From: Incurvaria masculella
Taxonomy: Eukaryota > Arthropoda > Insecta > Lepidoptera > Incurvariidae
Assembly: GCA_946894095.1 (NCBI GenBank)
Contig: OX335662.1
Coordinates: forward strand, 10,496,001-10,560,000
Direction: 5' to 3'
DNA length: 64,000 nt
The notes under the pieces were generated by a model. It was given only the letters and a program-made list of their open reading frames with translations, searched no databases and was not told the origin of the DNA. This document shows positions 1 to 9,946 of the stretch, piece after piece; within the stretch, counting starts at the first letter, position 1; each line of letters opens with the position of its first letter. Made by a program: the position numbers and the translations under genes.

Positions 1-206
1 CATCTCAGTAACCGTAACAGATAGACAACTGAAATTTTCACAGAATGTGTATTTGTTTTGCCGCTATAACAAAAAATAGGTAAGATGAAAAAATAATTAA
101 AATTAAAGGGGATTAAAAAAAAACGTGATTTTTTTTGTATTATTTTTTGTACGATGGTACGGAACCCTTCGTGTGCGAGTCCGACTCGCACTTGGCCGGT
201 TTTTTG
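1..206 (+). repeat. GGGTTCCGTACC dispersed repeat, copy 1 (left end cut by window)
   Basis: Matches the copies at 2,679, 8,716 (minus) and 62,603. Shared landmarks are 'ctgaaattttcacag', 'ttttgccgctataac', 'gtacgatggtacggaaccc' and 'cgagtccgactcgcacttgg' followed by 'ccggtttttt'. This copy starts inside the element at 'catctcagtaaccgtaacag'. It encodes no protein; the 70-codon frame at 154-366 runs out of the repeat and is taken as chance. I associate this repeat with lepidopteran genomes; that association is from memory, not from a search. Confidence 0.8.
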
Positions 207-690
207 TACTAAACATGTACGTCGCTTTTCCAAGAAATGTAATGTATCGGCCGTGAAGCAAGGACACGTTACGGCTTTCAGTTCCGTTTTACCTCGCCTG
301 AAAGACCCCATCGGATGGGTTCCTCGACAAAGAGTCCATTCCACAGTTTGCCTACCGTATAGATGAAGCGATGTGGGATGCGGCGACCTAGCGCCTTCTA
401 CTAAGAGCTAGCTAGTTTCACATGCCACAAAGCAACAAACAGATGCATAGAAACTAGTTAACATGGCAATAGATGGCGCTACCCGTTAAAACGCCAGAAC
501 ATGTCAAAACACAAGAAGTCTATATCGCACTAACGAAGTTTCCCAACGAGTTAACACATATATATCATTCAAATCACGACTAGAGGAGAGCAGCTGCGCA
601 GCCGTGGGTTTAAAGACCTGACCCACCTTTTCATCTCTTCACAGCATCTAGAGGATCAGTTGGTTAATATTTTGGGACTGTCGACTGTAT
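207..690. other. Gene-free stretch
   Basis: No recognisable gene, repeat partner or RNA. Moderate GC, short chance frames only. Confidence 0.5.
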
Positions 691-775
691 TTCACGTTGA
701 GGGAAGGTAGAAAGGGGACGGAGAGACAGCGTTATGCAGCTCCGATGAACATTTTCCATGGTAGAAACGATAGAA

Positions 776-821
776 CAGAGAGAGAGAGAGATAGAGAGAG
801 AGACAGAGAGAGAGAGAGAGA
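776..821. repeat. (GA)n microsatellite
   Basis: Alternating GA run interrupted by 'ata' and 'aca'. It gives rise to the Arg/Glu-rich and Leu/Ser-rich reading frames on the two strands here, which are therefore artefacts. Confidence 0.95.
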
Positions 822-1039
822 TATAGGAAGAGAGCTATTACTTGAAAATAACTTGTTAACGGCATACATTCACTCAAAACACGAAACTCTAAATCCAAGT
901 CGCATTGAGATGCCACACGCTACATTAAACTGACCGCAATAAGTAAAATGGTTGAATGCAATGTTTTCTCTCGGCAACGTCCACACGCGAAGTGTTTCCG
1001 GCTGCAGCATACATAATGTAAGGGGGGGATTACATGGGA

Positions 1040-1145
1040 CGGCTGACGTCTGAGCGGGTTATTTATAGGGCCGGGACACACCGGAGCGAGCATTTCGGCA
1101 GATCAGCGAGGTCGCCGCCGGCCGACCAGCCACATCTATCAGTAG
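1040..1145. promoter_or_regulatory. Possible TATA-type core promoter
   Basis: A CpG-rich island in AT-rich surroundings holds TATTTATA at 1,060-1,067, followed by CG-rich sequence and an initiator-like ATCAGT near 1,138. On the minus strand the same box reads TATAAATA. No convincing coding exon follows on either side, so direction is undecided and this may be chance. Confidence 0.2.
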
Positions 1146-1195
1146 GGATGGGACATAGTCGAGATATATTAAGTTATCCATCTTCGAAATAAATC

Positions 1196-1390
1196 ATTTC
1201 ATTTATTTAATATTTTGGTAGCGAAACTACACAAAAGTCACAAACTTACGGAGCGTCGGATTTGATTAACTCAGTAAAAAAGAACCCACAAAGAAACTTG
1301 ACTAATCTATATTTTTTTCCGGCCACATTAATGAAATATACGTTACTGTCAATACATTTTTTTGGTAGAACAGTTAAAGAACAACCCACC
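1196..1390 (+). repeat. Dispersed repeat 'ttatttaa..tttttggtag', copy
   Basis: Shares 'tttcatttatttaat', 'ttttggtag', 'aaactaca', 'gatttgattaactcagta' and 'ggtagaacagttaaag' with copies near 38,760-38,973, 51,140-51,385, 61,190-61,505 (minus), 19,690-19,915 (minus), a fragment at 1,580-1,690 and a fragment at 62,935-63,035. The shared core includes 'gatccgcggattcgatcaa'. No coding capacity; class unknown. Confidence 0.65.
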
Positions 1391-1887
1391 TTCTTGGCTG
1401 ATTGAAACAAAGTTTTTTGCTGTATCTATCTGTTCTTATTTGAAGAGTTTTGCCCGTATACAGTCTGTCACTTCTTTCATATATTGAAGATACGGTTTCT
1501 AACTCTTCTCACCTGGTGAATCAATTAATATTCTTCTCTCGTCCAATCCCCCAACAACAATTTGACTTCGCTACTTATTTTATTTTTTTTCATTTTATTT
1601 ATTTAACCTTTTTTGGTATCCAAACTACACTAAGTTACGTGAAAAACTTATAGATCCGAGTTTACTTGAGCCGCGCAGTATAATTCAGGTACGTCAAGCG
1701 TTAAGCAAACTGAACTGATGTGCTAAAATTATGTAGAACTCTGCATATTTGCACCAAATCAAATTAAGGCCCTGGTACTAGCCAAATCGCAAAGTTAGAC
1801 GAGGCACCCCAAGTTAACTAACTAAGTCTGACGATTATAAGTGTCATTCTTACAATATATGATTCCTTGTCTAGGGATCGACCTATT

Positions 1888-2242
1888 TTCGTTAATGTAT
1901 GTTTCCTTTTTCTATACAAAATAAATTCCGGAAACGGTGTCCATTTCCGAACTTTTTTGACTAAATGTAGAAATCTAAAAGCAAATGGAATTTATTGTTT
2001 ATGCATATATGCTGTTTTTGCTTATATCTAGAAATCGAATTACTTTCAGATTTCTAATGAGATAAATCAACTTTTTTATTTTTATTATTATTTAAATAAA
2101 TGATGGAATAAAAAAATATTAACAATCCATTATCAGTCTGGAGTTCTAATTGGATTTGCTGAAGCGTTTCACTACATATTATTACATTTGTTAAAAAGTG
2201 CATTTGTATGGCGCGAGTAGTTGGCTAGTCCTAGCGCCTTAA
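1888..2242 (+). repeat. Unclassified dispersed repeat, copy 1 of 2
   Basis: About 350 bp, closely similar along its length to 54,749-55,097. Both begin 'tttcgttaa.gtatgtttcc' and end 'tagcgccttaa'. Shared interior: 'tgtccatttccgaactttt', 'tattaacaatccattatcag', 'tttcactacatattattaca', 'tatggcgcgagtagttg'. Non-coding. The second copy sits exactly at the broken end of a SINE, so the element inserted into that SINE. Confidence 0.75.
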
Positions 2243-2678
2243 TATATGATTCTGATTCTGATTTAGCTTAAACATCCACAGGAGTCTAAAATATTAAATT
2301 CATCGATATCGGCTAATGTCATCCCTAGCGGACTCGGAGGCGATCTCGACGTGGGCACTTCACCCGCGCCCCGAACATGTATCTTGTCAAGTTGGCTCGC
2401 ACCAGCGCAACACTCGCCGACTGCAGCCTCAGTCGGCGGTGGGTACGTGAGGTCGTTTGCCAGGCGTTCCAGCGAACACCTTCATTAGTGCACGTGATTT
2501 TCTTAATAGATGGTTAAGCGTTTGTAACCCATAATCCTTATGATCGGCGTCGACAGCGGTATCAGGTGATAGAACGAACCCACAGACGATAAATTGTGTA
2601 GGATTTCTCTCGTCTCATAATATATAATATCTGTTTGTACTATTGTGTGTTATTATTAGAAGATTTTTGTTTAGTTTT

Positions 2679-2944
2679 AGGGTTCCGTACCCAATAAGCC
2701 TCCGCTGTCCATCCGTCTGTCCGTCTGTCTGTCACAGGGCTGTATCTCATGAACCGTAGTAGTTAGGCAACTGAAATTTTCACAAAATTTGTATTTATTT
2801 TGCCGCTATAACAACAAATAGGTAACATAAAAAAATAATAAAAATGCAATGCAGACAATGTGATTTTATGGTGTAAAATCTTGTACGATGGTACGGAACC
2901 CTTTGTGTGCGAGTCCCACTCGCTTTTGGCCGGATTTTTGTTTT
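2679..2944 (+). repeat. GGGTTCCGTACC dispersed repeat, copy 2
   Basis: Full-length looking copy: starts AGGGTTCCGTACCC, passes a CCGTCTGTCTGT-type short tandem tract, then 'cagggctgtatctcatgaac', and ends 'ttggccggatttttg'. Non-coding. The other near-complete copies are at 8,716-9,040 (minus) and 62,603-62,878. Confidence 0.85.
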
Positions 2945-3127
2945 AGATGGAAGGAAGTTACCCATAATTATTAAGCACATATAAGCTGAAAAGAAAACGA
3001 GAACTCATTCTGCCAACCAACTGCTATGCAGTTTGGAAGACATTTGTTTTAAAAAAAATGTTATAAAATTTCATGTTTATTTACAATTAAAAAACAAGAA
3101 ATAAAGAAAAGGAAGTAGAAGTGGCAC

Positions 3128-3385
3128 CTTGAGTGGCTCGTAGCCTAGTGGCGCGGGGACTTGCCTTGCATACCAGAGGTTTGGGTTCAAACCCTCGCCC
3201 CGTTCATGCAACACTTTTTTCTCTTTCTGAATTGGATAAGTGCGCTTCGTGACGAATGCGAGCTGCTCCATGGTTCGGAATGCATGTTAAACGGTAGGTT
3301 CCCTTCCCTTCCTTGGTGGTGGGGTCAAAGTGGCAATGAAAAATTGTGCGTGTTTTCCATCCAGTTCAATGTAGCAGAAGTGCGA
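3128..3385 (+). repeat. tRNA-headed SINE, truncated copy
   Basis: The head carries RNA polymerase III promoter boxes: A-box-like 'tagtggcgcggggac' and B box 'gggttcaaaccc' (3,183-3,194). The body is shared with about 15 other copies here: 'gaattggataagtgc', 'gaatgcgagctgctccatgg', 'ggcaatgaaaaattgt', 'ttttccatccagttcaatgt'. The 3' end is lost. Such elements are moved by a partner LINE and make no protein. Confidence 0.85.
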
Positions 3386-3389
3386 AAAC

Positions 3390-4778
3390 ATGACCTATTT
3401 ATAAAAGTGAGTTGATATTTAGCAACGAAATCGAACTCTCTTTTACCTGAATGGGCCCCCACTTAGGTTTCGATTGTTAGGTGAACTAGGAATGACTGCT
3501 GGTTTAAGCGTCTTCAGCACTAATCCACTCGGATCTAATCCACATAGATTCGATCGCAAAGTTCCCTTTCGTAGGACGAGACGAGAGATCAGTGCCTGTC
3601 CTCGGCACAAACATATCGAGCACTGAATATAAAAATTTAGTATCCGGCTGGTAACGGGCTCGTTACACATATTCGTTGAATAATGCAGGCAGGGGACTCG
3701 AGACACAGTGCACACAAGTGAGCAGTAGGTGAACTTAATAAACTTGCTTACGGGGGGAGGGGGGGGGGGCTTGGCCAAAGCGGGGGGGAACGTGCAGCGG
3801 GCACGCTCCTCTGAAAGCTCACTTCATCTAAAATTAAAGGCATTAATATTGATTTTATTTATTTATTCACACAAACATACGCAGATGGAAGAGTTTACAA
3901 GAAATTAAAATACTTACAATAATAATACATGCACGCAAATAGGATCGACAATTGATTCGTTTCTTGTACGACAAACGACACCTCCTAAACTGGCCTTGCG
4001 GCTGTATCATAGGTTCACCATTGATTTTTTTTATTTTTAAGATAAACTGGATATGTATAAGGCAGGCCCTATTCTAAAGGTCGAGTGCACGAAATGTTAT
4101 TTAGGTACGACTTGGATTTTTTTATGAGCTTAAAAAAATTTTAGTATAAGATTTAAAGTGCTGATATACTTTTTTGGTATTTTCAGATAAAGGATAAAAT
4201 TACAATCATTAAAAAAAATTGACCTGGTGTATGATCGATACAATTGTTCTAAAGAAAAAGTTTAAAACTCTGTTTTTATTTGAGCTTCTTTGGATCTAGG
4301 ATTTTGTATCGAAGTTGACTCACTGTTCTCTCGCTCGTGTACTGTGCTGCAGCCCAGCGGCTCGCAAACCCCGTACAAGTGTGAACTCCTAAATTGATAC
4401 TTAGCAAGATCGACGGAAAGGGTTTCACGGCCTTTTGCGGATCGCAATTGGCTGGCATGAAGTGATAACGATATGGATAAGATCTGACGGTTTCAAAAAT
4501 TTAATTTATTTGCATAAGGTTATTTGTCCTGAGGTTTTGTTAAAAAAATATATTTTACAGTGTGCGAAAATATAGTGCGTGGAAATGAACCGTGTGTGAA
4601 AATATGAAACAGTTTATTAAAATTTAACACTTTACTTTTATTGGTACAATAATACATCGTGCGTTTTCGACGTTTGCTTGTTCGATTCCCGGCTAGAAAA
4701 AATATGGTATCCAGCATATAATAATGCAGTTTTAGTTTTGATCAAAATCGCCTTCGTGACTACTTTTGAAATTCAGTT
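3390..4778. other. Gene-free stretch with G-run
   Basis: Contains a fragment of the 'ttacctgaatgggccc' hairpin repeat (about 3,395-3,455), G-rich runs at 3,752-3,769 and 3,781-3,788, then AT-rich sequence. No gene recognised. Overlapping 60-codon frames at 4,262-4,458 show no family features. Confidence 0.5.
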
Positions 4779-4779
4779 A

Positions 4780-4790
4780 GATTCACTGAT
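4780..4790. repeat. Target-site duplication, left copy (Penelope-like element)
   Basis: GATTCACTGAT occurs here and again at 7,913-7,923, immediately outside the two ends of the Penelope-like element. This 11-bp direct repeat fits a target duplication made at integration. Confidence 0.75.
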
Positions 4791-4798
4791 TTAATGTT

Positions 4799-5277
4799 TT
4801 GAAAACTTACGGTTTTCCGGTGTGCAATGCCGTGCTTGGCCGACATGTTTCGCTTCCCACGATGGAAGCATCGTCAGCTTCAACAGGGACGACAGTATCA
4901 GACTCTCGCCGTCTTGGACTCCTTTTCTTGCTCAGCATAGACCGAAGGGCACACACGTCACAGTGGCACCAGCTGACACCGTTAGCTATGTGTGCACGGA
5001 GCCCTGTATGTCTATGGTGCAGCAAATTGACAACCTACCCGCATCCACGAGGCAGCCCGAACCTACCCACACCTACAATTTTCGCAGCCGACGCCCGCCA
5101 GTTACCGTTTGACGAGCCGGGCTGTCAGACGTAACTCCGGGGCAACGAAGTGGCCCTGACGATGCTTCCGTCGTGGGAAGCGAAACATGTCGGCCAAGCA
5201 CGGCATTGCACACCGGAAAACCGTAAGTTTTCAAAACATTATGTACAGCGACGGTGTAAATCTAAGAACATATGTGA
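4799..5277 (+). repeat. Penelope-like pseudo-LTR, left copy
   Basis: Starts with a segment (to about 4,880) that pairs with 5,156-5,245 as an inverted repeat, then a part matching 7,518-7,912. It contains a duplicate of the C-terminal coding tail, which reads through 'FNRDDSIRLSPSWTP' and stops at 5,112. That is expected because the right copy overlaps the end of the ORF. A hammerhead-like motif lies at its 3' side. Confidence 0.88.
5150..5195 (+). ncRNA. Hammerhead ribozyme-like motif (left pseudo-LTR)
   Basis: The sequence fits a minimal type I hammerhead. Stem I is GGCC (5,152-5,155) with GGCC (5,192-5,195). The core box CTGACGA is at 5,156-5,162. Stem II pairs GCTTCC (5,164-5,169) with GGAAGC (5,176-5,181). 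Core GAAA is at 5,182-5,185. A one-base-pair stem III (C-AT-G) is followed by TC, with cleavage predicted after C5,191. Minimal hammerheads with tiny stem III are known in Penelope-like elements and may act as dimers. An extra U after CTGACGA departs from the usual consensus. Confidence 0.7.
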
Positions 5278-5837
5278 GTGACCTCTACGGTGAGGTGAAA
5301 GTGCTGGGAGTGACCCGTAGGAAAGTGGCTAGGCGGCTCTCATTTCTCGCATTTTTAAAGAGGTGTCGAGATAAGGATGTGCTTCCAAAGTGTGTTTTAT
5401 GTAGAAGTGCAATCCGGGGATCGGCAAAAATATTGCGAAAGACAAGCCAACGCCTACTTGTTCTACTCATCTGCAACAACCGTCGCGAACTGGACGAGCT
5501 AAACCGCAAGGTATGTGACATTGAGACCCAGTTAAAAATTGCAATGAACGCAGAATCATGGGAAAAGTGCGACAAAGTCACAAGAAAAGGAGCGGAGCTT
5601 GAGTTAGCGCGGTGTACCGCAAACCAAAAAAGGAAATTCGGCATACTTTGGCAACAAAAGTCGCGCGAGCGAGAACAGACCACACCGGCAATGACAGCTG
5701 TCAACACAGTGTCAGAGTCAGACTCGCGTAAACATTGCGTTGTAAACTTTTCTGGTACTGAGTTGACGCCTGAAACGATTTCTGTGCTAAAAAAAGGGCC
5801 CAAACTTCGTCCCTACACCGAGGAAGCTTCCGTGTGA
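5187..5837 (+). pseudogene. Penelope-like element, N-terminal region
   Basis: A 216-codon frame that reads into the linker before the RT. It has a basic, helix-rich middle (roughly residues 40-150) and ends with a VVNFSGTELTPETISVLKKG block, matching the conserved 'VVNLS...LT..E...L.KG' segment just upstream of the RT in this family. After that block the frame is lost near 5,820 and coding resumes in another frame ('EEAISRNRIPKED') leading into the RT. The nominal ATG at 5,187 lies inside the hammerhead-like motif, so the true start is uncertain; the 5' part may be untranslated. Confidence 0.65.
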
Positions 5838-6600
5838 GCAAGTAATCGGTGCAGTCGAGGAGGCTATTTCGCGTAATCGCATTCCGAAAGAGGACGCGGA
5901 ACGACTTCGTCAGGATGCTGCGTGTATTATGCGGAAGGCGAAGCTGCCAGAAACCAACATCACAGGACCGGAGAGAAGAGCCCTGGAAGATCTGCGGAAG
6001 GATTTAAGCTTAACGGTGCTCTCGGCCGACAAGGGGAACGCTACTGTAGTCTTGTCGACGGACGATTACATTAGCAAAATCCAAGGAATGCTAGATAGTG
6101 ACACCTACGAGAAGGTAAGCTATAATCCAACCGCAAGGGTTACCAGAAAGACTGCAGCTCTGATTAATAGCCAAGATTCCCCCATTCCATCTGGGCCTAG
6201 GAAAGCGCTGTGTGTGCACAACCCACAGCCACCAAAATTCTATGGACTGCCCAAAATCCACAAAGAGGGAATACCGCTCAGGCCTATTGTCAGTCAAATT
6301 GATTCTCCGACCTATCTCTTGTCGAAATACCTCTCACAAATGTTGCGAACGCTCGTGGGAAAAACTTCTTCATATATAAAGGATTCCAACCATTTTGTGC
6401 AAGAAATTGAGAAATTAAAGCTCGAACCGGATGACCTCATGGTCAGCTTTGATGTAGAATCCCTATATACGAATGTGCCCTTGTCGGATGCTCTAAATAT
6501 CATTGAAAACAAGCTAGTCCAAAATGATATCTCGATTGAGCACACAAGGCTCATAGAACACTGTCTACGTCAAAATTATTTTTTGTGGCAGGGTACTACA
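5838..6600 (+). pseudogene. Penelope-like reverse transcriptase, N-terminal half
   Basis: Encodes the fingers and first palm part of the RT. Visible motifs in order are 'SADKGNATVVL' (RT motif 1), 'FYGLPKIHKEG' and 'LRPIVSQIDSPTY' (motif 2), and 'MVSFDVESLYTNVP' with the first catalytic Asp (motif 3, near 6,450-6,480). The frame continues to 6,729, but coding similarity moves to another frame at about 6,590 ('NYFLWQG' to 'YYIQLDGV'). The element would copy its own RNA onto chromosomal DNA. Confidence 0.85.
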
Positions 6601-7496
6601 TCCAACTTGACGGAGTTGCTATGGGGTCGCCAGTTGCGCCAGTGCTGGCAAATATCTTCATGGAGGACTTCGAGGAACGGGCGCTCAGAACTGCTGCACA
6701 CCCTCCGATCACATGGTTCCGCTATGTAGACGACACCTTTGCCATCATGAAGAATGGACGGACCCATCTGGACTCTTTTCTTCAGCACATTAATGGTATG
6801 CACCCACAGATCAAGTTCACCACGGAAACAGAGAAGGAGAATAGATTGGCATTTCTGGATGTATTAGTTATACGGAAGCCTGATGGCACGCTAGGTCACA
6901 CTGTGTACCGAAAGCCGACACATACAGACAGATATCTTAATGCCAACTCCCATCATCATCCTGCCCAGCTGAGGTCCGTGGTGAGCTCGTTAATGAATCG
7001 GCCACATAAAATATGTGATCAAGACCATGTGCAAGAAGAACTTTCACATGTAAGAAGAGCGTTGCAACACAATGGTTATACGGTACGGGACTGGAGCAGG
7101 AAGCCGACGAACCCGCATCCTCTTAGGTATGGTGTGACACGACAAAATGCATATCTTCCATATGTAAAAGGCGTAACGGACCGGATCGGCAAACTATTAC
7201 GCAAGTTTGATATCAAGACATTTTTCAAACCCATGCCTAAGATTGCTTCAATGCTGAGGTCAGTCAAGGACAAGATTCCACTCCAGTCTCCAGGTGTGTA
7301 TAAGATTCCTTGTAGTTGCGGCAAGAGCTACATCGGGCAAACCAAGCGGAGTATCCAAACAAGGGTAACGGAGCATATCAAGGCGGTGAAGAATAATGAA
7401 CGTTACAAGTCAGCCATATGCGAGCATGTCCTCGAGAGCGGGAGTAATCACTGGATTAGATTCGACCAAGTAACGCTTGGTTCGAGAATCCATTGA
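6585..7496 (+). pseudogene. Penelope-like RT C-terminal half and GIY-YIG endonuclease
   Basis: Reads 'QLDGVAMGSPVAPVLANIF' (RT motif 4), 'FRYVDDTFAIM' with the catalytic Asp pair (motif 5, about 6,720-6,750), 'NRLAFLDVLVIRKPDG' (motif 6) and a thumb region. The nuclease follows: 'GVYKIPCSCGKSYIGQT' (about 7,290-7,345) is the GIY-YIG core, then a Arg-containing helix ('RSIQTRVTEHIK') and 'CEHVLESGSNHWIRFD'. The frame stops at 7,496, while the conserved end of the nuclease continues one frame over from 7,477. Confidence 0.88.
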
Positions 7497-7749
7497 AATC
7501 TCCAGACATGCAAAATTCAACAGGGACGACAGTATCAGACTCTCGCCGTCTTGGACTCCTCTTCTTGCTCAGCATAGACCGAAGGGCACACACGTCACAG
7601 TGGCACCAGCTGACACCGTTAGCTATGTGTGCACGGAGCCCTATATGTCTATGGTGCAGCAAATTGACAACCTACCCGCATCCACGAGGCAGCCCGAACC
7701 TACCCACACCTACAATCTTCGCAGCCGACGCCCGCCAGTTACCGTTTGA
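7477..7749 (+). pseudogene. Penelope-like endonuclease C-terminal tail overlapping right pseudo-LTR
   Basis: After a frame change the nuclease ends with 'VRESIEISRHAKFNRDD', matching the usual 'RE(A/S)IEI...NRDDG' finish of this family. It runs on through 'LSPSWTPLL' to a stop at 7,749. The tail lies within the duplicated terminal segment, which explains why the same peptide is also encoded at 4,870-5,112. Confidence 0.75.
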
Positions 7750-7912
7750 CGAGCCGGGCTGTCAGACGTAACTCCGGGGCAACGAAGTGGCCCTGACGAT
7801 GCTTCCGTCGTGGGAAGCGAAACATGTCGGCCAAGCACGGCATTGCACACCGGAAAACCGTAAGTTTTCAAAACATTATGTACAGCGACGGTGTAAATCT
7901 AAGAACATATGT
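7518..7912 (+). repeat. Penelope-like pseudo-LTR, right copy
   Basis: Near identical to 4,883-5,275, with a few substitutions. It ends '...ctaagaacatatgt' directly before the right target duplication at 7,913-7,923. Confidence 0.9.
7787..7832 (+). ncRNA. Hammerhead ribozyme-like motif (right pseudo-LTR)
   Basis: Same layout as the left motif. Stem I is GGCC (7,789-7,792 with 7,829-7,832), CTGACGA is at 7,793-7,799, stem II is GCTTCC/GGAAGC, GAAA is at 7,819-7,822, and predicted cleavage is after C7,828. Two motifs in the same orientation flank the coding region, so cleavage would release a unit-length RNA of about 2.64 kb. Confidence 0.7.
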
Positions 7913-8348
7913 GATTCACTGATATATTTTTATCCATCCATAGTTCATAATTAATTTGACCTTTTTAAACAATCAAGATTATAGACGTAAAGATTGGTAT
8001 CTACTGTACGTGCATATTATTGCCGCCTTAAATGTAAGCTATCCACTCACCCAATATAATATTTCATGAACATTGTTGCATTCAGTGGCTCCGGCGAAAC
8101 GGCGCCGCCACCAGAGTACTTGGCATGGCTACAATTACTGCCCCGCGTCGGCACGACAATGTATGACCTACTATAAGATATACGCCCCGCCGGAATACTT
8201 TGTCACATACTAGTTTTAACACTGACGTTTTGAATGGTTGTTCGAGCAGTTTATTCGACTGTATACTTCACAAGCAGTTGATTAATGTGGATCTCGTTTC
8301 GCTTCTCAATCCTGTAGAATCATGGGACTCAGGTGGAAAGGAGATGTG

Positions 8349-8495
8349 AGTGGCTCATGGCTCAGGAGCGAGTGGCCTTGCCTTCCATCTCAGAGGTCTA
8401 GGTTCGAATCCTTGCCCCATTCATGCACCACTCTCTTTCTTAGTTGGATAAGTACATTTCGTTACTAATGCGAGCTGTTCCATGGTTCGGCATTA
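8349..8495 (+). repeat. tRNA-headed SINE, 5' fragment
   Basis: The head carries a good B box, 'aggttcgaatcct' (about 8,401-8,413), and the body starts 'gttggataagtacatttcgtt' then 'gcgagctgttccatggttcgg'. Truncated after the first body segment. Confidence 0.8.
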
Positions 8496-8715
8496 GTCGT
8501 GGGCGTTTCCACTGGTTTTCGTAAACGTTAGTAACTGTTAATGCTGATGCCGATAGCCGTTAGCGGAAACGGTTTCAAAAAGAAATGAAAGAAAACTCCC
8601 TCTCCCTTCTTCTCCTTTTTTTTTTTTTGGCTGCACATGAATGGGTATAATGACATCTAGCACGGTTCGATCATCTCACATGAATTCTGAATCTCGAGTG
8701 CAGTGACCTGTATTC

Positions 8716-9040
8716 AAAAACCGGCCAAGTGCGAGTCGGACTCGAACACGAAGGGTTCCGTACCATCGAACAAAAAAATCACGTTTTTTGTATGGGGGCC
8801 CCCTTTAATTTAAATTATTTTATAATCTTACCTATTTGTTGTTATAGCGGCAAAATAAATACACAATCTGTGAAAATTTCAGCTGTCTATCTGTTACGGT
8901 TACTGAGATACAGCCCTGTGACAGACGGACAGACGGACGGACGGACGGACGGACGGACGGACGGACGGACGGACGGATGTACGGACAGCGGAGGCTTAGT
9001 AATAGGGTTCCGTTTTCACCCTTTGGGTACGGAACCCTAG
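8716..9040 (-). repeat. GGGTTCCGTACC dispersed repeat, copy 3 (minus), with (GGAC)n
   Basis: Runs from 'aaccggccaagtgcgagtcg' to 'gggtacggaaccctag'. The internal short tandem tract has expanded to a perfect GGAC array (about 8,923-8,976). The apparent 103-codon frame over it (with repeated DGRT units) is an artefact of that array. Confidence 0.88.
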
Positions 9041-9325
9041 CAAGAAAAAGACAAAAAATCCAAAAATCTAAATCAAGAATGAGGTTTTGTTACTATATAG
9101 TTATCGCAAACAATTAAGAAGTCAGACAAAACTTTTTATCCTCGACAAAATAATCCCCAGAAATAATATAACACAAATGATAAATAAACATATTTATAAT
9201 TTATTTCATATGCCTATTAGCAACTAGAAATACTAATCGTTGGACTTTTTCTGTAAGCAAACCACAACGGCGGTCGTTAAGAATGTAGCGCCTCTTCGAC
9301 TACATATTTTCATTTCATTTCATTT

Positions 9326-9358
9326 CTGTAATGCGCGCACTGCGCGCGCGCATTACAG
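9326..9358. other. Perfect 13-bp GC-rich hairpin
   Basis: CTGTAATGCGCGC and GCGCGCATTACAG pair perfectly around a 7-base loop. Just downstream, the phrase 'gtaaccccagtt' recurs about 66 bp apart (about 9,367 and 9,436), each followed by a 'gccggct..agccg' inverted piece. This may be the end of a non-autonomous DNA element, but I found no second copy in the window. Confidence 0.6.
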
Positions 9359-9689
9359 TTTCGGGGGTAACCCCAGTTGCAAGAGTCGCCGGCTACGAGC
9401 CGCAACGAAGTAATCATTAATATTACTATCACTCGTAACCCCAGTTACGAAATCGCGCCGGCTTCAAGCCGATTACAGCTACATTGCGCGAGCGAGACAG
9501 TCGCGGCTGGCGGGTCGTTGCGTCTAGACGTCTCGCAACCTACGGGCTTTCGTTGGCGCGCCGCGTGCGCGATCCAGTGCGCTACAAGAAACTTGTAGCG
9601 GCCATACTGCTCGGCGTAAAATGAATACTTCGTTTTTACACTAGTAACAGTTTACAAACCCATTTCTCATTTCTCGTCCCACGACTATT

Positions 9690-9946
9690 CGGCATCCATG
9701 TAAAACTGTAGGTTCCCTTCCCCTTGACGACGTTTGATGGTGTACCATCGCATTGGATGAAAATATGGTCAAAGCGGCAATTAAAAATTGTCGGTATTTT
9801 CCACACAGTTCAATGCAGTTGTGCTCATGAACGTAAGGTCCGGCACGGCACCTAATTCCTTCCGGAATAGAATGCGTTAGGCCTATATCGTGACGGTGAT
9901 GATGGTATATCATGCCACAAGCCATCCATGTCCAGTTTCATAAATC
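9690..9946 (+). repeat. SINE body and 3' end
   Basis: Shares 'catgtaaaactgtaggttcc', 'accatcgcattggatgaaaa', 'gtgctcatgaacgtaaggtc' and 'agccatccatgtccag' with the family. Head absent (5' truncated). Confidence 0.8.

Larger units (their letters stand above)
4791..7912 (+). mobile_element. Penelope-like retroelement, nearly full length
   Basis: About 3.1 kb, bounded by an 11-bp direct duplication. A terminal segment is present at both ends: 4,799-5,277 and 7,518-7,912 are near identical over about 395 bp, matching the pseudo-LTRs of this class. Inside are an N-terminal region, a reverse transcriptase and a GIY-YIG-type endonuclease, the defining pair for Penelope-like elements. The left terminal segment begins with an extra roughly 75-bp block that is the inverse complement of its own end. 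Three frame changes (near 5,820, 6,590 and 7,485) mean the copy is probably dead. It lies in non-genic DNA. Confidence 0.92.

Noticed and set aside
692..933. Open frames on both strands with Arg/Glu or Leu/Ser runs
   Set aside because: They are translations of the (GA)n microsatellite.
4807..5112. 72-111-codon frames in the left Penelope-like terminal segment
   Set aside because: One is the duplicated tail of the nuclease; the others are its shadows in other frames.
8729..9040. 103-codon frame with repeated DGRT
   Set aside because: Produced by the GGAC tandem tract inside a non-coding dispersed repeat.
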